64,000 nucleotides of DNA, taken from positions 186,001 through 250,000 of the forward strand of contig CAVIJT010000003.1 of the NCBI GenBank assembly GCA_963643465.1. The letters are read 5' to 3'. A program made the position numbers and the translations under genes. Shown piece after piece: positions 7,771 to 16,985 of the stretch (its first letter is position 1; the number at the start of each line of letters is the position of its first letter). Below the pieces are notes generated by a model. The model saw only the letters and a list, made by a program, of their open reading frames with translations. It did no database searches and had not been told where the DNA came from. This DNA is from CAG-411 sp963643465 (GTDB lineage: Bacteria > Bacillota > Clostridia > Lachnospirales > Lachnospiraceae).

Positions 7771-10700
7771 ATGGTGAAAAAGAAAACCAATCGTTTCATG
7801 TCATTTTTGTGTATATTCACACTTTTGTTGCCGATTCTTCTACCTAATGATATTGCTTATGCCTCAATCGGACAAAATGAGAAGATGCTAGGAATCAGTA
7901 GCGCAAGTGAGGTTGTGGATGATTGCAGTGATTTGCAATTGGATGGAAGTGCTAGAGAAGAAGGCTGCGTTTTGGATGATGACGAGCTTACCGTTTTTGA
8001 TACGTGGAAACAGAACAAAAAGATGTCAAAAGCATCTCTGGATGTTCAAAATACACCTTCGGAAAAACAGGTAGTAAACGAAATTGTCATATTTATTCGT
8101 TTTGCTGGTCAAAGTGAAAGTATATATGATGAACGTGGTGGATATGATTACATTGAAAGTATGTTTACCGGTGATACAAAGAGTCTGAAAGATTATGTGG
8201 ATGAATATTCATGGGGACAGGTGGAGGCAAACACCTATTTTTGGCCCCAAAATGCAGATGGAACTCCAAAGTGCTATGTGGATTCCCATTCCGCTAATTA
8301 CTATTTAAAGCAGACAAGTAGTAATTCGGAAGGGTATACTGCAAACGATAAGTACAGTAGAAGAAGTACCTTGTTGAAAAATGCACTCAATTTTGCAGGT
8401 GCAGATTTTTTAGAGCAACTTGGAATTGCAGATGAACCTTATAATCTGGTGTTTATGGTGCCAAATAAAGGTTCATGGAATGATTTGTTATGGTCTCATA
8501 AATCTTCTATGACAGTAAATGGAAAATCAGTTGTATACAATATGATAACCTATAATACGAAGTCGGACATTTCAAGAACAATTACACACGAATTTATGCA
8601 CTCCTTAGGATATAAAGATATGTATCGTTATTATACGGATACTTCTGCGAATCCAGTTTCTTTATGGAGTATTATGGGAAGTACATCGGCAACTGTTGGG
8701 CATCCTTTAGTATATGAGAAGAATAAATATGGAAACTGGCTTGGTGATACGAAAGCAATTAAAACCATAAATAAATCAGGGCATTATGTGATAGATCCGT
8801 CTACGGCAGATCCGGATGAACATACACTTGCCTATAAAATTCCTGTAGAGGGACAAACGAACCAATATTTTATGATTGAGTATCGAGGCAGTGCTTCTTC
8901 CGGGTATGATACCGCTTTAAATCGGGAGGGATTGATTTTTTATCGAGTGCAAGCTAATAAAAGTGGAAATGGTTATGGACCACCGGATGAAGTGTATGTG
9001 TTGCGAGAAAATAAAATTACTGTAGCAAATTCCTACTATGATGGAACCGAGGGAAAAACCTCGTTCTCTGCATTTACACTGTATGACGATACGACGGATT
9101 TGGGGATTTCTGTTTATAATATTAAGAAAGAGGACGGTTGTATGTCTTTTGATATTGAAGTGCCATATGTAGGGCTGGATGTATCAAAAGAAGCACCAAT
9201 TTCTGTGGAAGACAGTACAGAAATTGAGTTGTCAACTACTTCTCTTGGAGAAGGAAAATATACCTATCGTTTTGGTGCTATCATTAATGGAGTGGAATAT
9301 GAGCTATCTGGAGGGTATCAAAGTGCAAATAGTGTAAAAGTAAATTTATTAGATACATTAAAGAGTAAGGTTGTTGGAACATACACTTTGTTTGTGGATG
9401 TAAAGAATGGAACAACGGGAAAAATAAAAAGAGGTACCATAGCAGATTATGAAGTACAAGGTATGTGCGTTTCTCAAATAGCAACAGATATTGCTTCGCC
9501 ACAGAAAGTGGGAGCAACCATTCAATTATCGGCAATAGTAGAAAAGGAGATAATATCCACGAAAAATACCTATCAGTTTGCAGTGGAAACCAATGGTAAA
9601 AAAGAGGTTCTTACTAATACTAGCAATTATACTGCCAGTTGGACACCAGAAGAGGCGGGGATTTATACCATTACATATACAGTAACGGATGGCTATGGAC
9701 TGACTGCTTCAAAAGAAATACAATATCCAATTGGAACAGATACAACTGCTTATGTATTTTATAAAAATAGCTCATGGAGTAAAGCATATATACATTATAA
9801 AATTGGTACAGGCGCATGGACAAAAACCCCTGGAGTGCAGATGACTGCCAGCAATGTAGATGGATATGATTGGGTGTATTTAATTGAAGTGGGCAATAAA
9901 ACGGCAACGGCTGCATTTAATAATGGAAATAATACATGGGATAACAACAGTGAGAAAAATTATAGTATAACAGCAGGTGTAAATAGCTTTGGTGGAACCA
10001 GTTTGAAACTGTCTTCTGTAGGAGTAAGTGCAGACCGTGTTGAGAAAAAACAGTGTAAGTTCACCGTATCCATAAAAGGTGGTATTGCCCCATATACTTG
10101 CGATTACACCATAAAAGAAAAAGAGAATAGTCGCATTGTAGAAGAGCGAACAGAAGCAAATTTGAGTGACAAAACCTATGAGATTACTTCGGGACTTGAG
10201 GAAGCTGGTGAATATGTACTTTCTGTAATAATAACGGATGCTTATGGACAAACAAAAAGCAAGGAAATTACATTTGATTTAGGTAAGTTTACTATTTCGG
10301 GTATTAAAGCAAGTGCGGCTTCCCCACAGTTGTCAAAAACAGAAATTACTTTGACAGAGGTGCGTCAGAATATATACACTAATGGAGATGGTGTGCGTAG
10401 TCAATGGACCATTAAAAATAAGACAACGGGAACAACAGTAGAAGAAGTAGTTTTGAACAGTGATACATTGAAATGGACGCCGATAGAAATTGGTGAATAT
10501 GAGATTACAGTAAAGACAACAGATTGTGCAGGTGATGTTGCAGTATGTACAATACCATATTCCATTGCAGAAAAAATAGTAAATCGGGCAACAATTTATT
10601 ATGCAAATAGTTCATGGAGTGCTGCAAATATACATTATAAAATTGGTGATGGACAATGGACAAAAGTTCCGGGTGTAGCTATGGAAAAAAGCAGTGAACA

Positions 10701-11853
10701 AAGTGGCTATACATGGAAATATGTTTTGGAATTTGGTGAAGAAGTAGAGGCTACCGTATGTTTTAATAATAATAATGGTTCGTGGGATAGTAGGGATGAA
10801 CTGAATTATTCCGTAGGAGTAGGTACTTATGGCATAAAAAATAGTGTGGTAACAGAATTAGTAACGATTATTGCACCGATTATAACAGACAGTCCGGATG
10901 TAGTAACAGAATCGGCAATCACAACTGGGGCAGTTGTAACAACAGAATCAGCTGTAACTACGGGTACGGTTGTAACAACAGAACCAGCAATTACAACCGA
11001 GCCGGCGGTAACAGTCACACCGCTTGTATCCATAATACCAACTGGAGTACCGACAACAACTTTGCCAGCAACAAATGAAGCAACTATGTCTCCGATTATA
11101 GAGTCAACAACGACTCCAATGGAAACACCAATCATAACGAAAGTTCCAATATCTGGTACGGAACCTGCCATTACGCCGGTAGTGGGTGAAACGGTAACGC
11201 CAAAACCTACAGATAGCATATCAGAACCGAATAACCCAAGCGCAAATGATGGAGAAGTAGTAACTGGCACTCTCAAAAAAGGAACTGTAATATCAGATAG
11301 TACGACGAAGGCAAAATACAAAATAATTTCAACGGGAACAAATAAGGCGGTTTCTTATGTAACATCAACTTCAAATGAAGCGAGTATTATGATTCCCGAT
11401 ACAATAACCATTAATGGAGTTGTATATAAAGTAAAAGAAATTTCAGCAAATGCCTTTAAGAACAATAAAAAAGTAAAAATAATTACGATTGGGAAGAATG
11501 TAATTACCATAGGAAAAGCTGCATTTTCAGGATGCACCGCGTTGCAGAGTGTGAAAAAAGGAGTGAATGTACAAACAATCGGAGATAAGGCGTTTTATAA
11601 ATGCACTGCTCTAAAGAAAATTACCATTCAGGCTAAGGTGAAAAAGATTGGAAGTAAGACATTTTACGGATGCAAACATTTAAAAAAGATTACTATAAAA
11701 ACGAAGAAACTGACAAGTAAAAATGTGGGAAAGAACGCATGGAAAGGAATTTCTTCGAAGGCAACCATAAAAGTACCTGCTGCTAATCTAAAAGCCTACA
11801 AAAAAATGTTAAAGAGTAAGGGCGTTGGTTCGCGCGTGAAAATTAAAAAATAG
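7771..11853 (+). CDS. Secreted M6-type metallopeptidase with two CBM25-like starch-binding modules and BspA-like repeats
   Basis: A 1360-aa exported multidomain protease. Residues 1-31 form a signal peptide. The catalytic domain (about 100-470) has the zinc motif HEFMH at 273-277 in the context HEFMHSLGYKDMYR, and SIMGS downstream, as in immune-inhibitor-A-like M6 peptidases. Two modules at about 655-745 and 938-1025 repeat YYANSSW..IHYKIG.G.WT..PGV.M and FNN..G.WD, typical of CBM25 starch-binding domains; an Ig-like region lies between. A Thr/Pro/Val-rich linker (about 1045-1155) leads to BspA-type leucine-rich repeats (about 1165-1360). GGAGGTG precedes the ATG. The combination points to proteolysis at starch surfaces. 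Substrate and activation are unknown. Confidence 0.87.
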   Translation: MVKKKTNRFMSFLCIFTLLLPILLPNDIAYASIGQNEKMLGISSASEVVDDCSDLQLDGSAREEGCVLDDDELTVFDTWKQNKKMSKASLDVQNTPSEKQVVNEIVIFIRFAGQSESIYDERGGYDYIESMFTGDTKSLKDYVDEYSWGQVEANTYFWPQNADGTPKCYVDSHSANYYLKQTSSNSEGYTANDKYSRRSTLLKNALNFAGADFLEQLGIADEPYNLVFMVPNKGSWNDLLWSHKSSMTVNGKSVVYNMITYNTKSDISRTITHEFMHSLGYKDMYRYYTDTSANPVSLWSIMGSTSATVGHPLVYEKNKYGNWLGDTKAIKTINKSGHYVIDPSTADPDEHTLAYKIPVEGQTNQYFMIEYRGSASSGYDTALNREGLIFYRVQANKSGNGYGPPDEVYVLRENKITVANSYYDGTEGKTSFSAFTLYDDTTDLGISVYNIKKEDGCMSFDIEVPYVGLDVSKEAPISVEDSTEIELSTTSLGEGKYTYRFGAIINGVEYELSGGYQSANSVKVNLLDTLKSKVVGTYTLFVDVKNGTTGKIKRGTIADYEVQGMCVSQIATDIASPQKVGATIQLSAIVEKEIISTKNTYQFAVETNGKKEVLTNTSNYTASWTPEEAGIYTITYTVTDGYGLTASKEIQYPIGTDTTAYVFYKNSSWSKAYIHYKIGTGAWTKTPGVQMTASNVDGYDWVYLIEVGNKTATAAFNNGNNTWDNNSEKNYSITAGVNSFGGTSLKLSSVGVSADRVEKKQCKFTVSIKGGIAPYTCDYTIKEKENSRIVEERTEANLSDKTYEITSGLEEAGEYVLSVIITDAYGQTKSKEITFDLGKFTISGIKASAASPQLSKTEITLTEVRQNIYTNGDGVRSQWTIKNKTTGTTVEEVVLNSDTLKWTPIEIGEYEITVKTTDCAGDVAVCTIPYSIAEKIVNRATIYYANSSWSAANIHYKIGDGQWTKVPGVAMEKSSEQSGYTWKYVLEFGEEVEATVCFNNNNGSWDSRDELNYSVGVGTYGIKNSVVTELVTIIAPIITDSPDVVTESAITTGAVVTTESAVTTGTVVTTEPAITTEPAVTVTPLVSIIPTGVPTTTLPATNEATMSPIIESTTTPMETPIITKVPISGTEPAITPVVGETVTPKPTDSISEPNNPSANDGEVVTGTLKKGTVISDSTTKAKYKIISTGTNKAVSYVTSTSNEASIMIPDTITINGVVYKVKEISANAFKNNKKVKIITIGKNVITIGKAAFSGCTALQSVKKGVNVQTIGDKAFYKCTALKKITIQAKVKKIGSKTFYGCKHLKKITIKTKKLTSKNVGKNAWKGISSKATIKVPAANLKAYKKMLKSKGVGSRVKIKK

Positions 11854-11861
11854 TACAATTG

Positions 11862-11907
11862 ACCGTTGCAAGCTCCTAAAGAATAGGACTTGCAACGGTT
11901 GTTTTTT
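11862..11907 (+). terminator. Intrinsic terminator after the M6 peptidase gene
   Basis: Arms ACCGTTGCAAG and CTTGCAACGGT followed by a T-rich tail. Confidence 0.85.
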
Positions 11908-12082
11908 GTGTAACTTTTGTCGTATTTTGGCGAGATTGTGCTGCTAAGACATTTTGACTTTTATTTGTAGATATAGTATAATGAACGCGGTACACAGACT
12001 GTCTTTTATAGTCTGGGGAGGAACACTTGTAATTGTTTACAAGAAAAGCAGATACAAGACAGCAATGAGGGTTGGTGTAAAG

Positions 12083-13447
12083 ATGAAAATAAGGAAGAAC
12101 AGATGGGCGGCTATGGTGTTAATTGCTAGTATGATACCTACCACATTGACAGTAGGCGGATGCAGCAGCACAACAAAACATGTAAAGCAGAATACAGCTA
12201 TGGATGCCAGTGAAGATGCCACAGAATTAACGGCAACAGCAGTAGTTGCCAGTGTGGATGATGAGACGCAGACCGTGTCTCTTTGTAATGTAACTACGGG
12301 AGAGACACAAAATTTTACTTATAATGGTGCAACGACTGTATATAGTAAAAATAATGTGGCTATGCTCATGCGACAGTTAAACTGTGGAGAGATTGTAGAT
12401 GTGACCTATCAGGGAACAGAGAATCTTTTAAAACAGGTACAGATTTCCAAAGACGCATGGGAATATAAGTCTGTGAATGCACAAAACATGAATCGTACAG
12501 AGAATACGGTATCTGTAACCGGACGGTTATATAAGTATGATAGTAACAATGTACAGGTTTTTTGCGGAAATGAATCACAGATGCTTATGGACTTAAATGA
12601 GCAGGATGAAGTAACAATTAAGGGAATTGGAACACAAGTGTATTCCTTTATGATTACAGAAGGTCATGGTTTCATTCGTTTGGGCGGACAGGATGCTTTT
12701 ATTGGAGGAACCATTGAAGTAGACCAAAATATTTTTATGAATGTACAAGAGAATATGCTCATAACCGTTGGAGAAGGAGAACACACTGTTGTGCTTCGCA
12801 ATGGAGATTTAGAAGCAGTTGAGACAATCACTGTGGAAAAGGATCAGGAGACATTTTTAGATTTAAGTGAGTATGAATCTGACAAACAGAATGCAGGTAA
12901 AGTGAAGTTTGTGATTACACCTTCAGGTGCTGCACTTTATATTAATGGAACCCTTCGTCAAGCAAATCAATTGCTTACATTAACATATGGCAATTATAAT
13001 GTTGCAGTAATGGCAGAGGGGTATGAAGATTATACAGGAATTCTTCGTGTGCAGAAAGGCAGCAGCGATTATGAGACTATATATATTGATTTAGTAGAAA
13101 GTAAGGCAGATACCGAGACAATTGCGCCGACAGCCACAAAAGAGTCGGCGGTTACAGCAACACCATCTGCTACAGATGAGGCAGATGACAGTGAAAGTAC
13201 AGCAACACCATCAGCAACAACGGCTTCTGACAAAAAGCATACTATTACAGTAAAGACGCCAGAGGGTGCTTCTGTATATGTAAATGGCGAATTTAGAGGT
13301 GTTGCCCCAGTAAGTTTTGAGAAAACTTCCGGTGAGATAACCATCACATTGTCAAAAGCAGGATATGTAACAAAGAGTTACACCATTACTGTAGACGATG
13401 GAGAGGAAGATGTGACATACAGTTTTGCTTCACTTGTTGAGGAGTAA
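12083..13447 (+). CDS. Surface lipoprotein with PEGA domains
   Basis: A 454-aa lipoprotein. The N-terminus MKIRKNRW leads into a hydrophobic segment and a lipobox LTVGGC, so the mature protein should be lipid-anchored at the cell surface. An N-terminal region of about 200 residues has small beta-rich domains without a recognised family. Two PEGA-like domains follow: about 275-350 (GAALYINGTLRQ..GNYNVAVMAEGY) and the C-terminal about 385-454 (GASVYVNGEFRGVAP..ITLSKAGY), separated by an Ala/Thr/Ser-rich linker. PEGA domains are usually found in S-layer or surface proteins. The frame is open upstream to 11954, but the lipobox dictates the start at 12083. A phosphoglucomutase gene follows 78 bp later. 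Confidence 0.8.
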   Translation: MKIRKNRWAAMVLIASMIPTTLTVGGCSSTTKHVKQNTAMDASEDATELTATAVVASVDDETQTVSLCNVTTGETQNFTYNGATTVYSKNNVAMLMRQLNCGEIVDVTYQGTENLLKQVQISKDAWEYKSVNAQNMNRTENTVSVTGRLYKYDSNNVQVFCGNESQMLMDLNEQDEVTIKGIGTQVYSFMITEGHGFIRLGGQDAFIGGTIEVDQNIFMNVQENMLITVGEGEHTVVLRNGDLEAVETITVEKDQETFLDLSEYESDKQNAGKVKFVITPSGAALYINGTLRQANQLLTLTYGNYNVAVMAEGYEDYTGILRVQKGSSDYETIYIDLVESKADTETIAPTATKESAVTATPSATDEADDSESTATPSATTASDKKHTITVKTPEGASVYVNGEFRGVAPVSFEKTSGEITITLSKAGYVTKSYTITVDDGEEDVTYSFASLVEE

Positions 13448-13525
13448 TGAATAAAACTGTAATGAAATTTTAACAGCGGTCCCCAATGGGGAATTGCCAT
13501 AGAAAGATTTTAGGAGGATAAAGAG

Positions 13526-15262
13526 ATGGAATACAAGAGTATTTACGAGTCATGGTTGGCGGATCCATACTTTGATGAAGCTACAAAGAAAGAATTAAAG
13601 GCAATCGAGAATGACGAGAACGAAATCAAAGAGCGTTTTTACAAGGATCTTGAGTTTGGTACTGCGGGTCTTCGCGGTATTATTGGAGCAGGAACAAACC
13701 GTATGAACGTGTACACTGTGCGTAAGGCGACACAGGGGCTTGCAAACTACATTAACAAGAAGGGATTTGCCGCAAAGGGAGTAGCTATTGCATATGACTC
13801 TCGCCGTATGTCTCCTGAGTTTGCTGACGAGGCAGCATTATGTTTAGCAGCCAATGGAATCAAAGCCTATGTATTTGAATCCCTTAGACCAACTCCTGAA
13901 TTGTCCTTTGCTGTTCGTCAGTTAAAGTGTATTGCAGGTATTAACATTACAGCGAGTCATAATCCACCAGAATACAACGGTTATAAAGTGTATTGGGAAG
14001 ACGGCGCACAGATTACTCCACCTCATGATGGCGGAATTATGGATGAAGTGAAAGCTGTGACAGAATATAACACAGTTAAAACTATGTCAAAGGAAGATGC
14101 TAAGGCAAAAGGCTTGTATGAAGTAATTGGTGCTGAAATTGATGATAAATACATGGAAGAACTGAAGAAACAGGTTATTCATTGGGATAGCATTAAAGAA
14201 GCGCAGAAAGATATTAAGATTGTGTATACTCCTCTTCATGGAACAGGAAACATTCCTGCAAGAAGAGTATTAAAGGAAATTGGTTTTGAAAATGTATATG
14301 TAGTTCCAGAGCAGGAACTTCCAGATGGAGAATTCCCAACTGTAAGTTATCCAAATCCAGAAGCGGCAGAAGCATTTACTTTAGCATTGAAACTTGCAAA
14401 AGAGAAAGATGCAGATTTAGTATTAGCAACAGACCCAGATGCAGACCGTCTTGGTGTATATGTAAAGGATAGTAAGACTGGAGAGTACATAACACTTACT
14501 GGTAATATGTCAGGGTGTTTACTTGCTGACTATGAGATTAGCCAGAAGAAAGAGATCGAAGGAAAACTTCCAGAAGATGGTGCATTGATTAAGACTATCG
14601 TTACTTCTAACATGGCAGATGCTATTGCAAAGCATTACGATGTAAAGTTAATCGAGGTATTAACAGGATTTAAGTTTATCGGACAGCAGATTTTAGGATT
14701 TGAGAACTCTGGTAAAGGAACCTATCTCTTTGGATTTGAAGAGAGCTATGGATGCTTAATTGGAACTCATGCAAGAGATAAGGATGCGATTGTTGCAACA
14801 ATGGCTCTTTGTGAGGCAGCAGCATACTATAAGACAAAGAATATGACTTTATGGGATGCAATGGTTGCTATGTATGAAAAATACGGATATTACAAAGATG
14901 GCATTAAGGCAATTGGATTTGAAGGTATTGCTGGATTAGAGAAGATTCAGAATATTATGACAACTTTGCGTGAGAACACACCAGCAGAGATTGGTGGATA
15001 TAAAGTATTGTCTGCAAGAGATTACAAGGCAGATACCATTAAGAATATGGCTACTGGAGAAGTAACACCGACTGGTCTTCCAAATTCAAATGTACTTTAC
15101 TATGATTTAAGTGATAATGCGTGGTTATGTGCAAGACCTTCCGGAACAGAGCCAAAGATTAAATTCTACTATGGTGTGGTTGGCGATTCTTTGGAAGATG
15201 CAGATGCAAAATCAGCAGCTATGTCAGATGCAGTAGAAAAGATGATCAACGAAATGCTTTAA
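13526..15262 (+). CDS. pgcA: Phosphoglucomutase / phosphomannomutase
   Basis: A 578-aa alpha-D-phosphohexomutase that interconverts glucose-1-phosphate and glucose-6-phosphate. The phosphoserine loop is ITASHNPPEYNGYKVYW (about residues 143-160), the metal-binding loop ATDPDADRLGVYVKD (about 300-315), the sugar-binding loop GFEESYG (about 405-411) and the C-terminal phosphate-binding RPSGTEPKIKFYY. The length and GLRGIIGAGTNRMN near the N-terminus match the Firmicutes PgcA type rather than short GlmM. AGGAGG precedes the ATG. In this amylolytic context it links maltodextrin breakdown products to glycolysis and UDP-glucose formation. Confidence 0.95.
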   Translation: MEYKSIYESWLADPYFDEATKKELKAIENDENEIKERFYKDLEFGTAGLRGIIGAGTNRMNVYTVRKATQGLANYINKKGFAAKGVAIAYDSRRMSPEFADEAALCLAANGIKAYVFESLRPTPELSFAVRQLKCIAGINITASHNPPEYNGYKVYWEDGAQITPPHDGGIMDEVKAVTEYNTVKTMSKEDAKAKGLYEVIGAEIDDKYMEELKKQVIHWDSIKEAQKDIKIVYTPLHGTGNIPARRVLKEIGFENVYVVPEQELPDGEFPTVSYPNPEAAEAFTLALKLAKEKDADLVLATDPDADRLGVYVKDSKTGEYITLTGNMSGCLLADYEISQKKEIEGKLPEDGALIKTIVTSNMADAIAKHYDVKLIEVLTGFKFIGQQILGFENSGKGTYLFGFEESYGCLIGTHARDKDAIVATMALCEAAAYYKTKNMTLWDAMVAMYEKYGYYKDGIKAIGFEGIAGLEKIQNIMTTLRENTPAEIGGYKVLSARDYKADTIKNMATGEVTPTGLPNSNVLYYDLSDNAWLCARPSGTEPKIKFYYGVVGDSLEDADAKSAAMSDAVEKMINEML

Positions 15263-15272
15263 GAAAGGCACT

Positions 15273-15305
15273 GGACCGTCGTATGTATTCGGCGGTCCTT
15301 TCTTT
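15273..15305 (+). terminator. Intrinsic terminator of the phosphoglucomutase gene
   Basis: Arms GGACCGTC and GGCGGTCC (one G-U pair) with a 10-nt loop, followed by TTTCTTT. Confidence 0.85.
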
Positions 15306-15381
15306 AAAATGAATGAAATTGAAAAAGTGATCTGTTGTGGATAAGACAGATATATAAAAAACATCTCAAGGGGGGAAGAAA

Positions 15382-16176
15382 ATGGATTTACCAATGTACA
15401 GAGATGAGACCCAAGAGTGGAATCACGCATTGCTCTTGTATGATTCAGCAATAAAAGAAATTGATACAAAATTACAGATATTAAGTAATGAATTTAAATT
15501 GGAACATAAATATAATCCAATTGAACATATTACCTCTCGTGTAAAATCTATGGATAGCATTGCAAAAAAAATTCGGAAAGATGGGCGAGAATTAACCGTA
15601 GAAAACATTGTAAAATATGTAAATGATGTAGCTGGGATTCGAGTAATTTGCTCTTTTACCTCTGATATTTACCGTATTGCAGATGCTCTTGCAAAGCAAT
15701 CGGATGTAAAAGTTTTAAAGGTGAAGGATTTTATTATAAATCCAAAGCCGAGCGGATATAGAAGTTATCACATGATTGTTGCAATACCGATTTTTTTGTC
15801 TAACAAAGTGACAGATACCAAAGTGGAGATTCAAATTCGTACTATTGCTATGGATTTTTGGGCAAGTTTGGAACATAAGATTTATTATAAATTTGAAGGG
15901 AATGCGCCAGAACACATTCAGCAGGAATTAAAAGCCTGTTCGGAAATTACTGCTACTTTGGACAAGCGTATGCACGATTTAAATGAGGAAGTAAAACACA
16001 TTAGTAATCCGAATGGATATGTGGATTATATGTATTCTGCAACAGGTATGATTAATGAAGAATACTATGGAACCTTGGTTGATGACACAGAAAGGGCAGT
16101 CAGCAACAGAGTTGTAGATGTAGAAGAAGAGTTGGAAGTGGTGGATTTTGTAGAAAAACCATTTTCTATAAAATAG
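15382..16176 (+). CDS. Small alarmone synthetase, RelQ/RelP type
   Basis: A 264-aa GTP pyrophosphokinase that makes (p)ppGpp-type alarmones, without the hydrolase, TGS or ACT domains of long RelA/SpoT proteins. The RelA/SpoT synthetase domain covers about residues 40-200 with HITSRVKSMDSIAKKI, NDVAGIRVICSF, KPSGYRSYHMIV and EIQIRTIAMDFWASLEHK, which hold the substrate-binding and catalytic Glu/Gln residues of the family. A strong ribosome-binding site (AAGGGGGG) precedes the ATG. The C-terminal 60 residues are acidic and not conserved. It is monocistronic: terminators flank it. Transcriptional control of such enzymes by stress is common but not visible here. Confidence 0.92.
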   Translation: MDLPMYRDETQEWNHALLLYDSAIKEIDTKLQILSNEFKLEHKYNPIEHITSRVKSMDSIAKKIRKDGRELTVENIVKYVNDVAGIRVICSFTSDIYRIADALAKQSDVKVLKVKDFIINPKPSGYRSYHMIVAIPIFLSNKVTDTKVEIQIRTIAMDFWASLEHKIYYKFEGNAPEHIQQELKACSEITATLDKRMHDLNEEVKHISNPNGYVDYMYSATGMINEEYYGTLVDDTERAVSNRVVDVEEELEVVDFVEKPFSIK

Positions 16177-16220
16177 AAGAATAGACGAAACTTTGTTTTG
16201 CAAAATATAGAAAACTATAA

Positions 16221-16264
16221 AAGCATAGAATGAACTTTGAAAGAAGAACATTCTGTGCTTTTTT
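16221..16264 (+). terminator. Intrinsic terminator of the alarmone synthetase gene
   Basis: Arms AAGCATAGAATG and CATTCTGTGCTT followed by TTTT. Repeat B copy 1 begins at the next base. Confidence 0.85.
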
Positions 16265-16387
16265 GTTGCAAAAGCTCAGCAAGTACAATCGTGCTTGCAT
16301 GAAATTGTATTTGTCGGTCGTAAGAACATGGAGCAAATAGTGCGGAATGTTCGCAAGCGAATCGAGTAGGAGTCAGCCTACTCGATT
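16265..16387 (+). repeat. Intergenic structured repeat B, copy 1
   Basis: A 123-bp element nearly identical to 26921-27043, starting GTTGCAAAAGC. It has an internal stem CAAGTACAAT/ATTGTATTTG and ends with a perfect 11-bp hairpin AATCGAGTAGG/CCTACTCGATT with a 6-nt loop. Confidence 0.9.
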
Positions 16388-16906
16388 ATGAATAGTTCGC
16401 TTGTTCATAGTTCATTCATAAAATGTTAAAAAACATAATGTACAAAATGCACAAAACTAAGTTTTGTAAAAATACAAAATGCACAAAATAAAGGTCTGGT
16501 GCTTGAAAAAAATCTGATATAGCCTTTAAAATGCGAGTTTTTTTATCATTTATCGAATAGAGAAAGTGGATTTTTTTGAAACTTCATGTTTGTACAATTG
16601 TGGTGCTAATAATATGTAAAAAAGCAAAATAAATGGTTATTACAAAATAATGAAAGTGCCACAAATGCTAGTAAATAAGGGAGTTGCAAGTTTGTTTTCT
16701 AATTTTTTCTACAAGAATATTAATAGTAGTATTATAGTTGTGTAATTTTATATAAGTTAGGAGGAATGAAAAAACATAGGCATTATAACGGTGGTTGACA
16801 CAAAAAAATCACAAAAACAAAAATAAAATGTGCAAAATATAACAAAATGACGTGAAAAAAAACAAATAAGACTATAAAAAATGCCCAATAAAGGATAAAA
16901 AAGTTA
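16388..16906. other. AT-rich non-coding stretch upstream of malQ
   Basis: About 520 bp with no credible gene on either strand. It is very AT-rich, with many A and T runs, near-repeated phrases such as AAAATGCACAAAA and a TTGACA at about 16796-16801 that lacks a good -10. It may hold regulator-binding sites for the maltodextrin operon, but I cannot identify a specific operator. Confidence 0.5.
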
Positions 16907-16935
16907 TTGACAAATATTTGATTCTGATATACTAT
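16907..16935 (+). promoter_or_regulatory. Sigma-A promoter of the malQ-mal operon
   Basis: TTGACA (16907-16912), 17-nt spacer, TACTAT (16930-16935), about 50 bp upstream of the malQ start. Confidence 0.7.
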
Positions 16936-16985
16936 ATATTTAGTTTTTATGAACAGTCTATTAAGAAATATTGGAGAAAGAAGTA

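Noticed and set aside
10827..11321. Long minus-strand open frame inside the M6 peptidase gene (and similar ones at 32457-33116 and 49262-49657)
   Set aside because: They mirror Thr/Pro/Val-rich linker repeats, have no ribosome-binding sites and encode low-complexity products; artefacts of codon bias in the linkers.
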